Shown: positions 26,961 through 42,078 of the stretch, one piece after another
Layout of the letters: each line of letters begins with the position of its first letter
Numbering within the stretch: the stretch's first letter is position 1
Origin: Alnus glutinosa
Lineage: Eukaryota; Streptophyta; Magnoliopsida; Fagales; Betulaceae
Direction of reading: 5' to 3'
Assembly (NCBI RefSeq): GCF_958979055.1
Contig: NC_084891.1
Location: 29,880,001 to 29,944,000, forward strand
DNA: 64,000 nucleotides
Program-made: the position numbers and the translations under genes
Notes under the pieces: generated by a model
What the model was told of the DNA's origin: nothing
Database searches by the model: none
The model's input: the letters and a program-made list of their open reading frames with translations, nothing else

Positions 26961-27227
26961 TATTGACTTTTAGAAAGGAAAGTAATGAAAGAAAGCTTGG
27001 AGAGAGGAAAGTGTTTGAGAGGAGAAAAAATCTTCTTGTATTGATAGATGTGCGTAAATGAATTACAACCGAGAGTCAAATATTTATACTAAGACTAAGA
27101 ATCCAACTCGACTGTACAGCTAGGATCCAGCTCATACAAAACTGAATAACAGAAATGAAACTAATTAACAAAAACTTAACTAAAATAACAATTAGTCTAA
27201 TCTAAACTGATAAAATATACCGTAATA
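26961..27227 (-). repeat. Copia LTR (5' LTR of the minus-strand element)
   Basis: 267 bp. Directly inside it lies TGGTATCAGAGC, the primer-binding site for initiator tRNA-Met, which marks it as the 5' LTR. Confidence 0.95.
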
Positions 27228-27767
27228 GATACCTCAACGGCCATTCAATGAGGGGCTATATATAGCCTCACGCCCATTGATGGGGAGGATGAACATTTGA
27301 GCGTTACTCCACAAGTGCACTATCATGCATAACGCTTGTCAACGTAACTAACAGGCGTTATGCTTGTTAGTTATTAAGCCAGGCGACAGTGTTACTATAA
27401 TGCCTGACAAAGTTTTTTTTTTTTCAACGTGCTATTAAAAGCACGTGGAGGGGCACGCCTACTGTGGGTGCCCTCCCCTCCATTTAACCAATTGATTATT
27501 AAAGGTTTTGAGAAAAGTATTTTCAAAACCGTTACCAAACGAGGCCACTACCGATATTTATAGAAGTACTTTGACATCCAGTGGCATAACAAGCATGCAC
27601 TTGTGTCGGTGTGTGGGCTGATAATATAGGCTTTGTATAGTGGACCATCATCTTCATAGAATAACATCAACCCAATTTGTAGACTTGTAGTTAATCAGGT
27701 AGCATACTTTGGTTTTTTGCCTACCACTCTTTTGTTGGGCTGAAATTTCTTTAACTGAAGTACTTAG

Positions 27768-28427
<660 letters not shown>

Positions 28428-28430
28428 TAA

Positions 28431-29079
28431 ACTAAATCCCATTGTTTATGAACAGATATACAGAATACACATTTTCTTTAGCCAAATAATTTGATTTGAA
28501 ATCTATCGAGTGATGTATTATACCATTATACATTGGTCCTTTCTATGTCTAATACAATCTTTACTCATCAGTAAAAGATCTCCTTAATATGTCTGATATA
28601 ATCTTTACTTATCAGTAAAAGATCTGTTACTTCCACACACGGATGCGGATTTTTGAATGACTGGACTAGACCAGACGATGGGTCACCTAGAAGAAAACCA
28701 TTGGAATGGTAACAACCGGCAGGGAGAATATGATGGCTCCATAGAAGGAATAAAAGCTTCTCACCAAACACAAGCCCTGCTAGGCAATAAAGCTGCTCGA
28801 AAGCCCTTGCATGCAAGTTAATAATGTACAGTAATTTTCTTGCGGCATCCCTTAACCCTAAATCCTATAAAGGATATAATCAGAATATGATGGCCCAATA
28901 GAAGGACATGAGACAAGTCTGATACATTCGCATGAAGATATCACTGAATGTGACTAACATGAAATGGTAGCCAACTCTTTTTGACAAGAACTAGAACAAT
29001 AACACCCGTGTTGGAAAGATTTCCAAAAAAGTATATATTTTGGAAATGGTTATATTTGTTATGGAAGGAGTTTGTCTAT
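28431..29079. other. 3' flank of OPR copy A
   Basis: Noncoding sequence collinear with the 3' flank of copy B (33,547-34,200). It includes the probable 3' UTR and a locally repeated phrase (TACTTATCAGTAAAAGATC, twice). No gene is seen. Confidence 0.6.
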
Positions 29080-29082
29080 TAA

Positions 29083-29627
29083 TGCTCCGTTTATTTCAAC
29101 GTAAAATGGTTTACATCGTAAAATATTTTCGACGAAATTATTTTCAGAAAAAATAATTTTTCCGAAAATATTTTTCGGCATTTGGTACGCACGAAAAAAT
29201 TACGAAATACGAAAATGCTACTGTCGCCAGAATCCAGCAACGTCCGGTCGCCGTTGCTGGATTTCGACGAGCATGTTTGGGCAGATTCCTCCGGATCCGG
29301 TCAGATTCGGCCTGATTCTGGCCATTTTGGCCAAATCTGGCCGGCTTCTGACCATGGCCGGAATCTGGTCCACCAGCATCCGGCAACCGTGGCTGGATGT
29401 TGCCGAATTTCGGCGCCGTCAGTATTCCGGTGGCCGGATGTTGCAGGACTCTGGCGCCGCCTGAATTTTAACGACCGACCATTGTTGGATTCCGGCAATC
29501 GGATATCAAACATGCGTGCAAGAACTAAGAGTTTAATTTCGAAAAATGATTTTCGTTGACCATTATTTTCGCCCCCTACCAAACATCGTAAAATGCCAAA
29601 ATCATTTATGCCGAAACAAACGGAGCA
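29083..29627. mobile_element. MITE, 545 bp, with TAA target-site duplication
   Basis: The terminal inverted repeats begin TGCTCCGTTTRTTTC on both ends. TAA flanks it at 29,080-29,082 and 29,628-29,630. Copy B has the empty site with a single TAA (about 34,202-34,206). A 3-bp TAA/TTA duplication fits PIF/Harbinger-type elements. The centre is GC-rich, with repeated CCGG/TCTGGCC-type words, and has open frames without any domain, so it is non-autonomous. It inserted after the OPR duplication. Confidence 0.82.
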
Positions 29628-29639
29628 TAAATAAAAAAC

Positions 29640-30425
29640 TTAAAATAATAGGAAAATGTGAATTTAATAATAAAAAATAGTAAATTTAATCATTTAATTA
29701 ATACGTTAACAATTTTCCTTATGTACGAGCTCAAACTCTCACTCAACAAATGGGACCTAACACATGGAATATTTAACTAAAATTGATGGTAAATTGCAGA
29801 GTCAAAGTTCAAATTCATTAGTTTTGCTCAAATCTCATGTTAACTTTGAAATAAAAGAGTCTCACATGAAGAACCAAAAAAAAGTGAAGAAAATGAAAGT
29901 ATTTCTTAATATCAGCTCATCTCTAACTATTGTACTTGTATTCAATTCTATTTGCTATCATTTTTGCATTACCTGCAGCAAATATTGTCTTGGACCTTGG
30001 TGTGCAGTTACTAAACAAGGAATCCCAACTACACTCAAACTCATAAATCATTTTATTGTACTTGAATCTTGCCCTTGTTTGATGCTCTAAAAATTTAATC
30101 AACAATTCAAAATAAAATATGTTTGTCAATACACAAAAATGGACAATATGTAGTTAATTTTTACAAACCAGTATAATAAAATAATATATGTTCATAAAAT
30201 ATATGAGAAATACTTGAGTGCATATATATACTTGCACCATAGGTATCTCTTCTTAAGAAAAAAAATTTGGAAGATGCTTTGGATGCACCAACAAGCACGT
30301 TCAGAACTTTAAAACTATTGAAGGTGCTCCATGACAGGGTATTTGGTGTGAAGAAGATGGGTGTATATTCAATTCTATTTGCTATCCTTTTTGCATTAAT
30401 TGCAGCAAATATTGTCTTTTCCTAA
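29640..30425. other. Rearranged duplicate flank between the OPR copies
   Basis: Segment 29,640-29,930 matches 34,210-34,495. The parts 29,935-30,110 and 30,210-30,425 both match the single stretch 35,275-35,600, but in reversed order (end piece first). Copy A therefore carries a partial tandem duplication of that stretch. No intact gene is seen. Confidence 0.6.
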
Positions 30426-30589
30426 GTCAGTTTTTTTTCAAAAATTAAATATCATATATGAAGCGAAATGAAACTAAATTACTTAAAAAAAATAAAGTTT
30501 TAAAATTACAATTACCAAATATGTGTTTAAACCTATGCTTGACCCCCTTGACCTATAGATAGTCCCATCCATGGCTGAAGAAAGGAGAG

Positions 30590-33546
<2,957 letters not shown>

Positions 33547-34507
33547 ACTAAATCCCATTGTTTATGAACATATATACAGAATACCCATTTTCTTTAACCA
33601 AATAATTTGATTCGAAATCTATCGAGTGCTGTATTATACTATTATACATTGGTCCTTTCTATGTCCGATACAATCTTTACTTATCAGTAAAAGACCTCCT
33701 TTATATGTCTGAAATAATCATTACTTGTCAGTAAAAGATCTGTTACTTCCACAAACGGATGTGGATTTTTGAACGGCTGGACTGGACCGGACGATGGGTC
33801 ACCTCTAAGACAATAAGAAAACTATCGGAACGGCAACAACCGGCAGGGAGAATATGATAGCTCCATAGAAGGAATAAAGCTTCTCACCAAACACAAGACC
33901 TGCTAGGCAATAAAGCTGCGTTAAGCCGTTGCATGCAAGTTAATATATAATGCACAGTAATTTTCTGCTGCATCCCTAAACCCTAAATCCTATAAAGGAT
34001 GTAATCAGAATATGATGGCTCAATTGAAGGACACGAGACAAGTCTGATATATTCACATGAAGATATCACTGAATGTGACTAACGTGAAATGGTGGCAACT
34101 CTTTTTGACAAGAACTAGAACAATAACACCCGTGTTGGAAAGATTACCAAAAAAATATATAATTTGGAAATGGTTGTATTTGTTATGGAAGGAGTTTGTT
34201 TATTAAATCACTATTTATCTCAAAAACTTAAGATAATATGAAAATGTGAATTTAATAATAAAAAATAGTAAATTTAATCATTTAATTAATACTTTAACAA
34301 TTTTCCTTATATGTGAGTTCAAACTCTCGCTCAACAAGTGGGGTTTAACACAATATTTAACTAAAATTGGCGATTAATTGTAGAGTCAAGATTCAAACGC
34401 ATGACCTTTACTCTAATGTCATGTAAACTTTGAAATAATAAGTCTCACATGAAGAAAAAAAAAAAAAGTGAAGAAAATAGCTCATCTCTAACTATTGTTT
34501 TCAAAAA
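33547..34507. other. 3' flank of OPR copy B
   Basis: Collinear with 28,431-29,082 and 29,628-29,930 of copy A, but without the 545-bp MITE. It is noncoding. Confidence 0.6.
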
Positions 34508-34514
34508 AATACTT

Positions 34515-35273
34515 TTTTTTTTTTTTTTTGAAGGAAAGTTGAAACTTTCAGTAATCATGAAGAAATGTACGTAATAAACCACCATATAGGTGTACATAAG
34601 ACACCATCATAAAGGATTTTTTTTTTTTTTTTTGATATGTCCACACAAGAGGGGGAGGAATGATTCGAACTGGTGACCTCTGCTTCATGAGGCGTGGTCC
34701 CCAGCCGATTGAGTTAAACCTTGGGGACTACATCACCATAAAAGGTGTGCACCCAACCTGAGCTAAAACAAGACTCCGACCAACGCAAACAGTTGCTACA
34801 AATAAAATTTAACCAAATAGAAGGATGCCTCTACGATGATATTGAACTTTCATTGAACTAGGAGAATGTCACACATTCAGGGCAAAAAGCAATGACTAGG
34901 TTAATAATCACAGAGCAAATTGCCAAAGAACTAACAAAAAAAAAAAAAAATGAAAAAAAAACACTCAAAATAGAACTACTGATAGAGGAGAAACCGCCAC
35001 CGAAGACGGCGCGTGTGTCGTCAGAAAACACCCCACCAATAATCGAACACCACAAGCCACTAGACGCCACCAGACATGGCAAAGGGAACAGAGCATGGCC
35101 TTCACCTGTGACCCAAGTTGTGAGAACACCCTAGCACGTGAGGACCACGTGCCGAGCACCGATAAGCATTTTGGCCGTAGCAAGTAGTGGCTGGACTAGA
35201 GGACGGTGACGAGCAAGATTGAGGATGTGTGTCGACCAGAGGGCTGCGGAACACCATAGATCTTGCCTCAAAG
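34515..35273 (-). mobile_element. Non-LTR retroelement copy (LINE-like 3' fragment), minus strand
   Basis: The insert is absent from the matching place in copy A. It is flanked by AATACTT at 34,508-34,514 and 35,274-35,280. A long T run directly after the left flank is a poly(A) tail on the minus strand. Poly(A) plus a target-site duplication marks target-primed reverse transcription. The body has no reverse transcriptase, so it is either a 5'-truncated LINE or a retroposed noncoding RNA or UTR. A SINE sits inside it. Confidence 0.6.
34617..34728 (-). mobile_element. tRNA-derived SINE
   Basis: On the minus strand it starts GTCCCCAAGG, has a box-A-like GGTTTAACTCAATCGG and a box-B-like AGTTCGAATCA 40-45 bases later, then a short unrelated body and a poly(A) tail. 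That is the standard build of a plant tRNA-headed SINE. Imperfect flanking repeats (CCATCATAAAGG and CACCATAAAAGG) look like a decayed target-site duplication. It lies inside the LINE-like insert, so it came later. Confidence 0.78.
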
Positions 35274-35282
35274 AATACTTGA

Positions 35283-35546
35283 GTGCACTTGCACCATAGG
35301 CATCTCTTCTTAAAAGAAAATTTTGGAAGATGCTTTGGATGCACCAACAAGCACACCCAGAACTTTGCACTAAAACCATTGAAGATGCTCCATGACAGGG
35401 TATTTGGTGCGAAGAAGATGGATGTGTATTCAATTCTATTTGCTATCCTCTTTGCATTAACTGCAGCGAATATTGTCTTGGTGTGCAGTTACTTAACAAG
35501 GAATCCCAATTACACTCAAACTCATAAATCATTTTATTGTGCTTGA
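35283..35546 (+). other. Short open frame in the duplicated flank, doubtful coding
   Basis: An 87-codon frame with one hydrophobic stretch (YSILFAILFALTAANIVLV). Its sequence is repeated in pieces at 29,935-30,110 and 30,210-30,425, where the frame is not maintained. I recognise no family, and a gene fragment or chance frame are both possible. It starts just past the LINE-like insert, so any original 5' part may have been separated. Confidence 0.2.
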
Positions 35547-36095
35547 ATCTTGCCCTTGTTTGATGCCCTAAAAATTTAACAAATAATTCAAAATAAAAAA
35601 TAATTGTCAATACACAAAAATGACACTTTGTAGTTAATTTTTACAAACCAACCTAAAAAGTAATATATGTTTATAAAATAATGAGAAATTCATGCTTTTT
35701 TATTAATGTAATTAAAAAAATATGTAAGAAGTACATACCGTTAAAAAAACATATATTTCTCATGCTAAGAAACATTTAACAATTTATTATATTGATTTGT
35801 GGCTAATTTACATGAAAATATTTTTTCAAGCCAAAAATAAACATATCTTCTTAAGGCGGAAAAAGTAAAAATAATCAGAATTTCAGGAGGGTTAAAAAAT
35901 CAAAAGGATAAAAAAATAAATAAAGAATTATTATGACACGTGTGATTAAAAAAAAAAAAAGGATAATGAAAAACCTCCATGCGAAATGAAAGTCCACAAC
36001 TTCACTCACAGTATTAGTCTATTAGAGGGGCCAAACGACTGCAAATCGTAGCTCCCAAACCCAAAGCCGTAGAGCCCTATACGGGGAAGACGAAG
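35547..36095. other. Intergenic region and promoter of ribophorin I
   Basis: AT-rich sequence with no gene. The last 100 bases are GC-richer (CCAAACCCAAAGCCGTAGAG) and are a probable 5' UTR of the OST1 gene. Confidence 0.5.
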
Positions 36096-39000
36096 ATGAG
36101 AATGGGGTCAAGGTTCGATCTCCTTCTCTTTACCATTGCTCTGCTCTCAGTGCCAGTGCTATCCGATCTGATCCTCTCCAAGGTTGACCGACGTGTAAGT
36201 CTCGCTCCGATCTTTCTTCAATTTTGCCTTTTCAATTCGTAATTTTCTAGGGTTTAGGGTTTTAAAAGAGATCTCGTATGTTGTTCGCTTTTGGATCTGT
36301 TTCTTTAGGATTTAAATGGTGAACTCAGAAATTAAAGTTTGCAATGCAGTGTACAGTCTAATGTATAAGGCTGTGTTTGGAAAGTGATGTAACATTTTAA
36401 GATCCGCCCAGAATTTCATAACTTACATTGAATCATTTCAAGAAAAATGCTCTTTATTTCTTATTTTTCTTCGCAATGATGACTGTAGTTATAGATTTTT
36501 GTTTCAAATGACATAGAAAACTTGAGTTTTAAGGACAACCAAACAGGCCCTTGATGAAGGAGATTACGAAAACTGAGAGGTGCTTCACCTCTTGTGCAGT
36601 GACACCTTCTCAAACTTGCTATTGAAACCTTTAACTTTGGTTTCATTTTGGGATGCCAAAAGCTTTTGTTTTTGTGTTGTTATATTTTGCCTTCTTTTAC
36701 CTAGATGTTATAATCTGATGGAGTTACATAGATTCGCACAAACTCTGTTAATATAGTACTCGCGGTATAATCCAATATATTTTAGCTAGCGGTTTATTTT
36801 TTTTTCCTCTGTTCGGCTTGTCTTCCTAGGGTTCAAATACAAAATTAACCCTCCATAAATAGACCATAATAACATAGTACGCATGACTCATTGAGGACTG
36901 CTAGCTATTAAACATAGTTTGTCTATTGTTGTGATATTCTCATACTGTCAATCCTTGGTACCTGCTACTCACGAGATTTGTTCCTTGCTTGCAGATTGAT
37001 TTGACATCTCAAATTGTGCGTATCACATCAACATTAAAGGTACTAGATATGTCCCTTTTCTGCCTTCATTGTATGCTCTTTGTTATTATTCATATTATGC
37101 AAAAATCCACGTTTACTCTTTTTCCTTTCTTTTTCTTTTTCAGTCTAATAATTTGTTTAGAGGTTAGTGGTATATGTATCCGAAGTACGGTGATACTGCC
37201 TTTACGAAAAAAGAAAAAAGAGGATAGGAGATGCATGCCATGATCACCAGGAACTGTGTGGGAGAAACTAAATCAAATGACTTGTTTGTCTATACTAGTG
37301 CTTTTGTAAATCTGACTTTTTTTTTCTCCCTCTCCTACCATGCTTTGCAGGTTGAGAATGAAGGAACTGATTTGGTATCAGAGGTTTTATTGGCCTTTAC
37401 TGATAACCAGGCAAAAAATTTGGCACATTTGGTGGCAACACCTAATGAAGGGAAAGGAAAAGCAAAAAGCTCCGCTGTGAGTTTGCCTGTTGAAGTTGTC
37501 CACCCTAAAGGAATGCCTCCTGCCTTGACTTTCTATTCAGTATCTTTACCTAAGGGGCTGGGCAAGGGGGACACCTTCACTTTGGATGTCTTCGCTGTTT
37601 TTACACATGCCTTGCAACCATTTCCTGAGAAAATTAGTCAGGCTGATATACAGCTTGTTGTCTTCTATGAGACTGCACACTATCTCTCTCCTTACATGGC
37701 CAAGGTCCAATCACTCAGTGTAAAACTTCCTGATGCAAGAATTGAATCTTTTACAAAAATTGAAAATACAAAGATTCAAGGTTCCGAGATTAAGTATGGT
37801 CCTTACGAGAATCTTCCTCCCTTCTCTTACTCACCTATAGTTGTTCATTTCGAGGGAAATCAACCCTTTGCAGTTGCTCAGGAATTGGTACGGGAGTTAG
37901 AGATTTCCCACTGGGGCAGTGTGCAAGTGACAGAACATTACAATCTTATCCATGGAGGTGCTCAAAGCAAGGGGGAATTTTCTAGGTCTGTCTTCATTTT
38001 CTTTCTATGTCTATATGCCTTTTTCTTCTGATCACCGAGTTAGTTGGAAGTTTGATTATTATCAAAAATAAAAATAAAAAAAATTGGAAGTTTGATTATT
38101 GCTTATTTCCTGATGCAGGCTTGATTATCAGGCCAGACCCTACATAAGAGGTGCATCAGCTGTTAAGCGTCTTGTTGCAAAATTGCCTCCAAGAGCTCAT
38201 TCTGTTTATTATAGGGATGAAATTGGCAACATTTCAACATCTAATTTATGGGGTGACCTTAAAAAGGTTGATATTTTAATCTGTGTGGATTGATAATTTG
38301 AATTGCTTAATGATGTTGACTATAGTTGTCTCTCCAATTGCAGACAGAACTGGTAATTGAACCTAGGTATCCAATTTTTGGTGGCTGGAGAACTGCTTTT
38401 ACCATTGGATATGGCTTGCCACTTCAGGACTTCTTATTTGAGTCGGAGAGAAAGCGCTACCTTAACATGTCCTTTGGTTCCCCTATGGATGAGGTTGTTA
38501 TTGACACTCTCATTGTAAAGGTATGTAACAAGATAATACTTTTTGGTATTTGATTTTTGATCCCTTTATCCTATATTGCTTATTAGTTTACGAATATCAA
38601 TGGGGCAAGTATGGCAGCAGACTATATCACCCCTATTCTGCTGATAAAAGTTATTATCTTCTAAAGGTAGCCTGAACTCAAATAATGAGGGGTTGAGATG
38701 GGGCAACTGAAAGAGGTGGGGCTAGGGTTAATGGAGTTTCTTGAGAGGCTGCCATGGGAATGGAACAACTGTAAAGTACCTTAACCACTACATGTGGATT
38801 AAACTGCTATTTTAGGGTCTAACATTGATTTTCATGCATGAGCTTGTGGGGTAAGGTTGGGTTGATATTAGGTTGAAGTTTGCTTTTCCAAGAATAGAAC
38901 AAGAAATTTTAGAGAGACTATGCTGTGATCATCCCCCTTTTTCCTGAGTGCATGCTGAACTTGTTTGTTGGGCCAAAAAAATTTTATTTTATTTTAATGT

Positions 39001-42000
39001 GTTTTCATACCACTATTCCATTAATTTGTACTTTATGTCATATGGTAATTATAAATTGCTTGGGAACAAGATCCTTTTAATAAATAGTCTGTGTGGCCAG
39101 GAAGTGTTATAAGCATGAACTGCAGCCGGTTTGTTCAAAAAGAAAAGATCTCTCTAATATTGACTCGGTGCTTGTGTACTACAGGTTGTTTTGCCTGAGG
39201 GTTCTAGAGATATCTCAGTATCTGCTCCATTTCCTGTGAAACAATGGCAAGAGGTATTACGAGCTTAAGTTCGCATGCCAGCATTTTTTTTATTGTTTGT
39301 CCAAGTTTTCAATCCTTTCTTCATTTCTTTAATTATTTGAAATTTCCCTTTTTATCTTCTCTTTATTTCGTACATGATTCATCACAGACAAAATTGTCCC
39401 ACTTGGATGTTGTTGGTAGACCAGTGATTGTTCTGGAAAAGACCAATGTTGTGCCGGAACATAATCAGTATTTCCAGGTATTAAAGTCACCTCTTTTCAA
39501 GTAACATGAAATACCTCAAGTGCTAGCATTTGAACCAAAGCCTCCATGCCATACAAGTGAATATGTGATGTTAAAAGGATAATAGAAATTATTGGAAGTG
39601 TTATCATTTTATCCTTATTAAAACATTAGGCCGTTACCATTTGGAATCTAGTAGTGTGTATTATACATTGAGTTTTAAATTTTCACTATTAATTTGAGGC
39701 TTCAAACATCAAAGTTCATAGCTTTCTATTATTTGTAAAGGTAAGAAAACAAAAACCTAAGATAGTGTGTGAGACAGTGGTAATGTACTTAATTAAGCAA
39801 CTAATAATCTGAATTATATAATAGTAGATTAACCAAGGATGTTTTATTTAGCAAGAAAACTTCTTATTTGTGCCTAGTGACATTTATGCAATCCCTCTCC
39901 TTTGGGTGAATCTTCTTGTGTTACATATCAAATAGCTGTTTGACGTAGACAGCCTTTGTATTGTTCAGTTTGTGTCAGTATTACATGATGATAGGTGATG
40001 AGTTATGGTTTTAGAGAAAATCTAATGCTGGAATTTTTCTGGCGGCAATGATTAGGGTTTTTAAGGTAGGTTTGGAACTTGGAAGGGATAGTTGCCATCA
40101 AAAGGTTGAGAAAAATCTAGGATTTATGGATTTCAAAGAGTATGAGAGAAGGGACATGGTTCAGTTATGTAAGGAAGAAAGCAGAGTATTGGGGTCTTTG
40201 TTCTCTCTTTTATGACATAGTTGCGTTGTCCTTGGTCTTGGAGTGGTCATGGGTAGGAGATTCTGATGGAGGGATATGGCCTATTTCTTTTTCAAATAAT
40301 TTCCCATATTTTTCTGAATTCTCACATCCTAGGATATCTATTTGGTTATTTTGCAGGTCTATTACAAGTTCAACAGCCTCTCAATGTTTAGAGAGCCACT
40401 GATGTTGATTTCTGGATATTTCTTTCTTTTTGTTGCCTGCATTATCTACACGCATGCAGATTTGTCAATTTCCAAATCTTCTCCATCTTATTTGGCAAAG
40501 TTGCAGTGGGATGAGGTAAGTAGGTTGCTATGTGCTATATAAGATCTTGATTTACTATCAGAAACAAGTTAAATATATAATGTATTTATATATTCCATGC
40601 CATTATTTTAGGTTCAAGCAGCAGTTCAGCAGGTCCACAATATCATGAACCGATGCTTAACAATTCATGATAAGCTGGAGGCATCATTACGTGATCTTTC
40701 AAGGACAGGAGATGTCCAAGCTTGTAAAGCAGCTCGGAAAGCATTAGATGGTGTGTTGAAAGATCTCTCAAAAGATTTGAAGCCCTTGCTGGCATTCTTG
40801 CAATCCTCTCCACAGGCTGCTCCGATATTATCAAAGGTTTGCTGTTTATTTGTTGCTGCTATTGTACATTTGCCATTGCAATGCAATTCAAATTGAAAGT
40901 TATTCCTGCACTAAATTACTGGCCCTGTTATCCAACTTGTAAGATGTTGAAAGCTATAATTTAAAGGATTAAATGCATAATTGATATATGGGGTTTTCCA
41001 CTTTATCATAAGGGTACTTGGATTTTAAAAAGTGATAAATATGATATTTGTACTTTCTAAGTTTACAAAATTGATACCTCTATCCATCTACCGTTAAAAA
41101 ACTTAACAGAATTTTTGCCACATGTATAAAGCCATCTCAAACCAATAAAATGTTGCCACGAGTACAAAATACCAACTCATCTTTACACTTACCCCTTGGG
41201 AGTTTTCAGGGGTGGCCCACCACTTTCATTTTTTTAAAAGATTTTTTTTCTTAATAGTTTTTTGGTTTTTTTTTTATAAAAAAATTAAAGTCGTAAAGGG
41301 GTTCAATAAACTGTTGTAAATTTTTGCCACATGTATAAAAAGCCATATCAGACCCATAAAATGTTGCCACGAGTACAAAATGCCAACTCAGCCTTGCACC
41401 TAATAAAAATAATTATAAAATAACCAGAAAACAAAATTTATAATTATTATTTTTTATTTAGTTTTCCTTTTCTTTTTTGGTTATTTTATAATTATTTTTA
41501 TTAGGTGCAAGGATGAGTTGGCATTTTGTACATGTGACAAACATTTTATTGGTCTGATATGGCTTTTTATTCACATGGCAAAAATTCCATTAAGTTCTTT
41601 TTATCGGTAGATGTTCAGGTATAAATTTGATAACCTTGGAAAGTACATGTATCAGTTGTCACTTTTTAAAACTCGGGTACCTTTTTGATTAACGAGTAAA
41701 ACCCCCTGCATCAAATTATGCATTTAACCCTATTTTAAAAGGTGCTTCCATGTTTTACTGCCCTAAGAAAGAACTGAAAAACTGTACTATATGTTTGGAT
41801 GTCTTAGAACAAACACTATTTTACTCAGCTGCTTCGCACCTCTGTTTCAGTATTAGTAATTACCAACTCTTTGGTCGTTTCTATAGGTGGAGGAGCTGGT
41901 TGCTAAGGAGAGAGATTTGCAAGAGAAGCTGATGGTGAAACACGCAACAGTGGTGGACTGCTATGAGAAGAATTCTGGGCGACGGGAAACTGAGAATCGG

Positions 42001-42078
42001 GTTGCTTCGCAGCAGCAGAAAATTGCAGCCTTGAGGCAGGAGGTGGATGATCTTCTTGAGATTATTGATGAGATATAA
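36096..42078 (+). CDS. OST1: Ribophorin I, oligosaccharyltransferase subunit 1 (OST1)
   Basis: Exons: 36096-36194, 36995-37039, 37351-37985, 38119-38266, 38344-38520, 39185-39253, 39388-39477, 40357-40515, 40612-40836, 41887-42078. All joins are in frame, giving 612 aa against about 614 for the Arabidopsis protein. It is the ribophorin I subunit of the ER oligosaccharyltransferase that N-glycosylates nascent proteins. Seen: a cleavable signal peptide (LLLFTIALLSVPVLS), the lumenal domain (VENEGTDLVSEVLLAF, SHWGSVQVTEHYNLIHGGA, LPPRAHSVYYRDEIGNIST, PRYPIFGGW), one membrane span in exon 8 at about 436-456 (LISGYFFLFVACIIYTH), then a cytosolic helical, coiled-coil-rich tail. Intron 9 holds a 766-bp fold-back element. 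An ATG two codons downstream of the chosen one is an equally possible start. Confidence 0.95.
40966..41731. mobile_element. Long inverted-repeat (fold-back) element in OST1 intron 9
   Basis: The left end GGATTAAATGCATAATTGAT mirrors the right end, and the two arms match for roughly 250-300 bp with indels (for example TTTTTGCCACATGTATAAA and AAAATGTTGCCAC in each arm). The centre holds a second near-palindrome. Flanks ATTTAAAGG and ATTTTAAAAGG may be a decayed 9-11 bp duplication, suggesting a Mutator-type MITE. There is no coding sequence. Confidence 0.72.

Larger units (their letters stand above)
22212..27227 (-). mobile_element. Ty1/Copia LTR retrotransposon (fossil), 5.0 kb, in OPR copy A intron 4
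   Basis: This is a full-length copy on the minus strand, antisense to the host gene. It has two 267-bp LTRs (ends TATT...AATA), a 5-bp target-site duplication GATAC at 22,207-22,211 and 27,228-27,232, a primer-binding site TGGTATCAGAGC complementary to initiator tRNA-Met, and a G-rich polypurine tract beside the left LTR. Reading right to left it carries a gag with a retrotransposon-gag domain, a zinc-knuckle/protease/integrase part, then reverse transcriptase (YVDDI) and RNase H. The order integrase before RT defines Copia. The coding region appears broken, with about two interruptions, so it is probably not autonomous. The LTRs differ at one base in 267, meaning insertion within roughly the last million years under usual plant rates. 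Copy B holds the empty site (GATAC at 32,364-32,368). Confidence 0.96.

Noticed and set aside
29144-29582. Proline/glycine-rich open frames at 29.1-29.6 kb
   Set aside because: They fall inside the 545-bp MITE core and read through its repeated words on both strands. No protein family is recognised.
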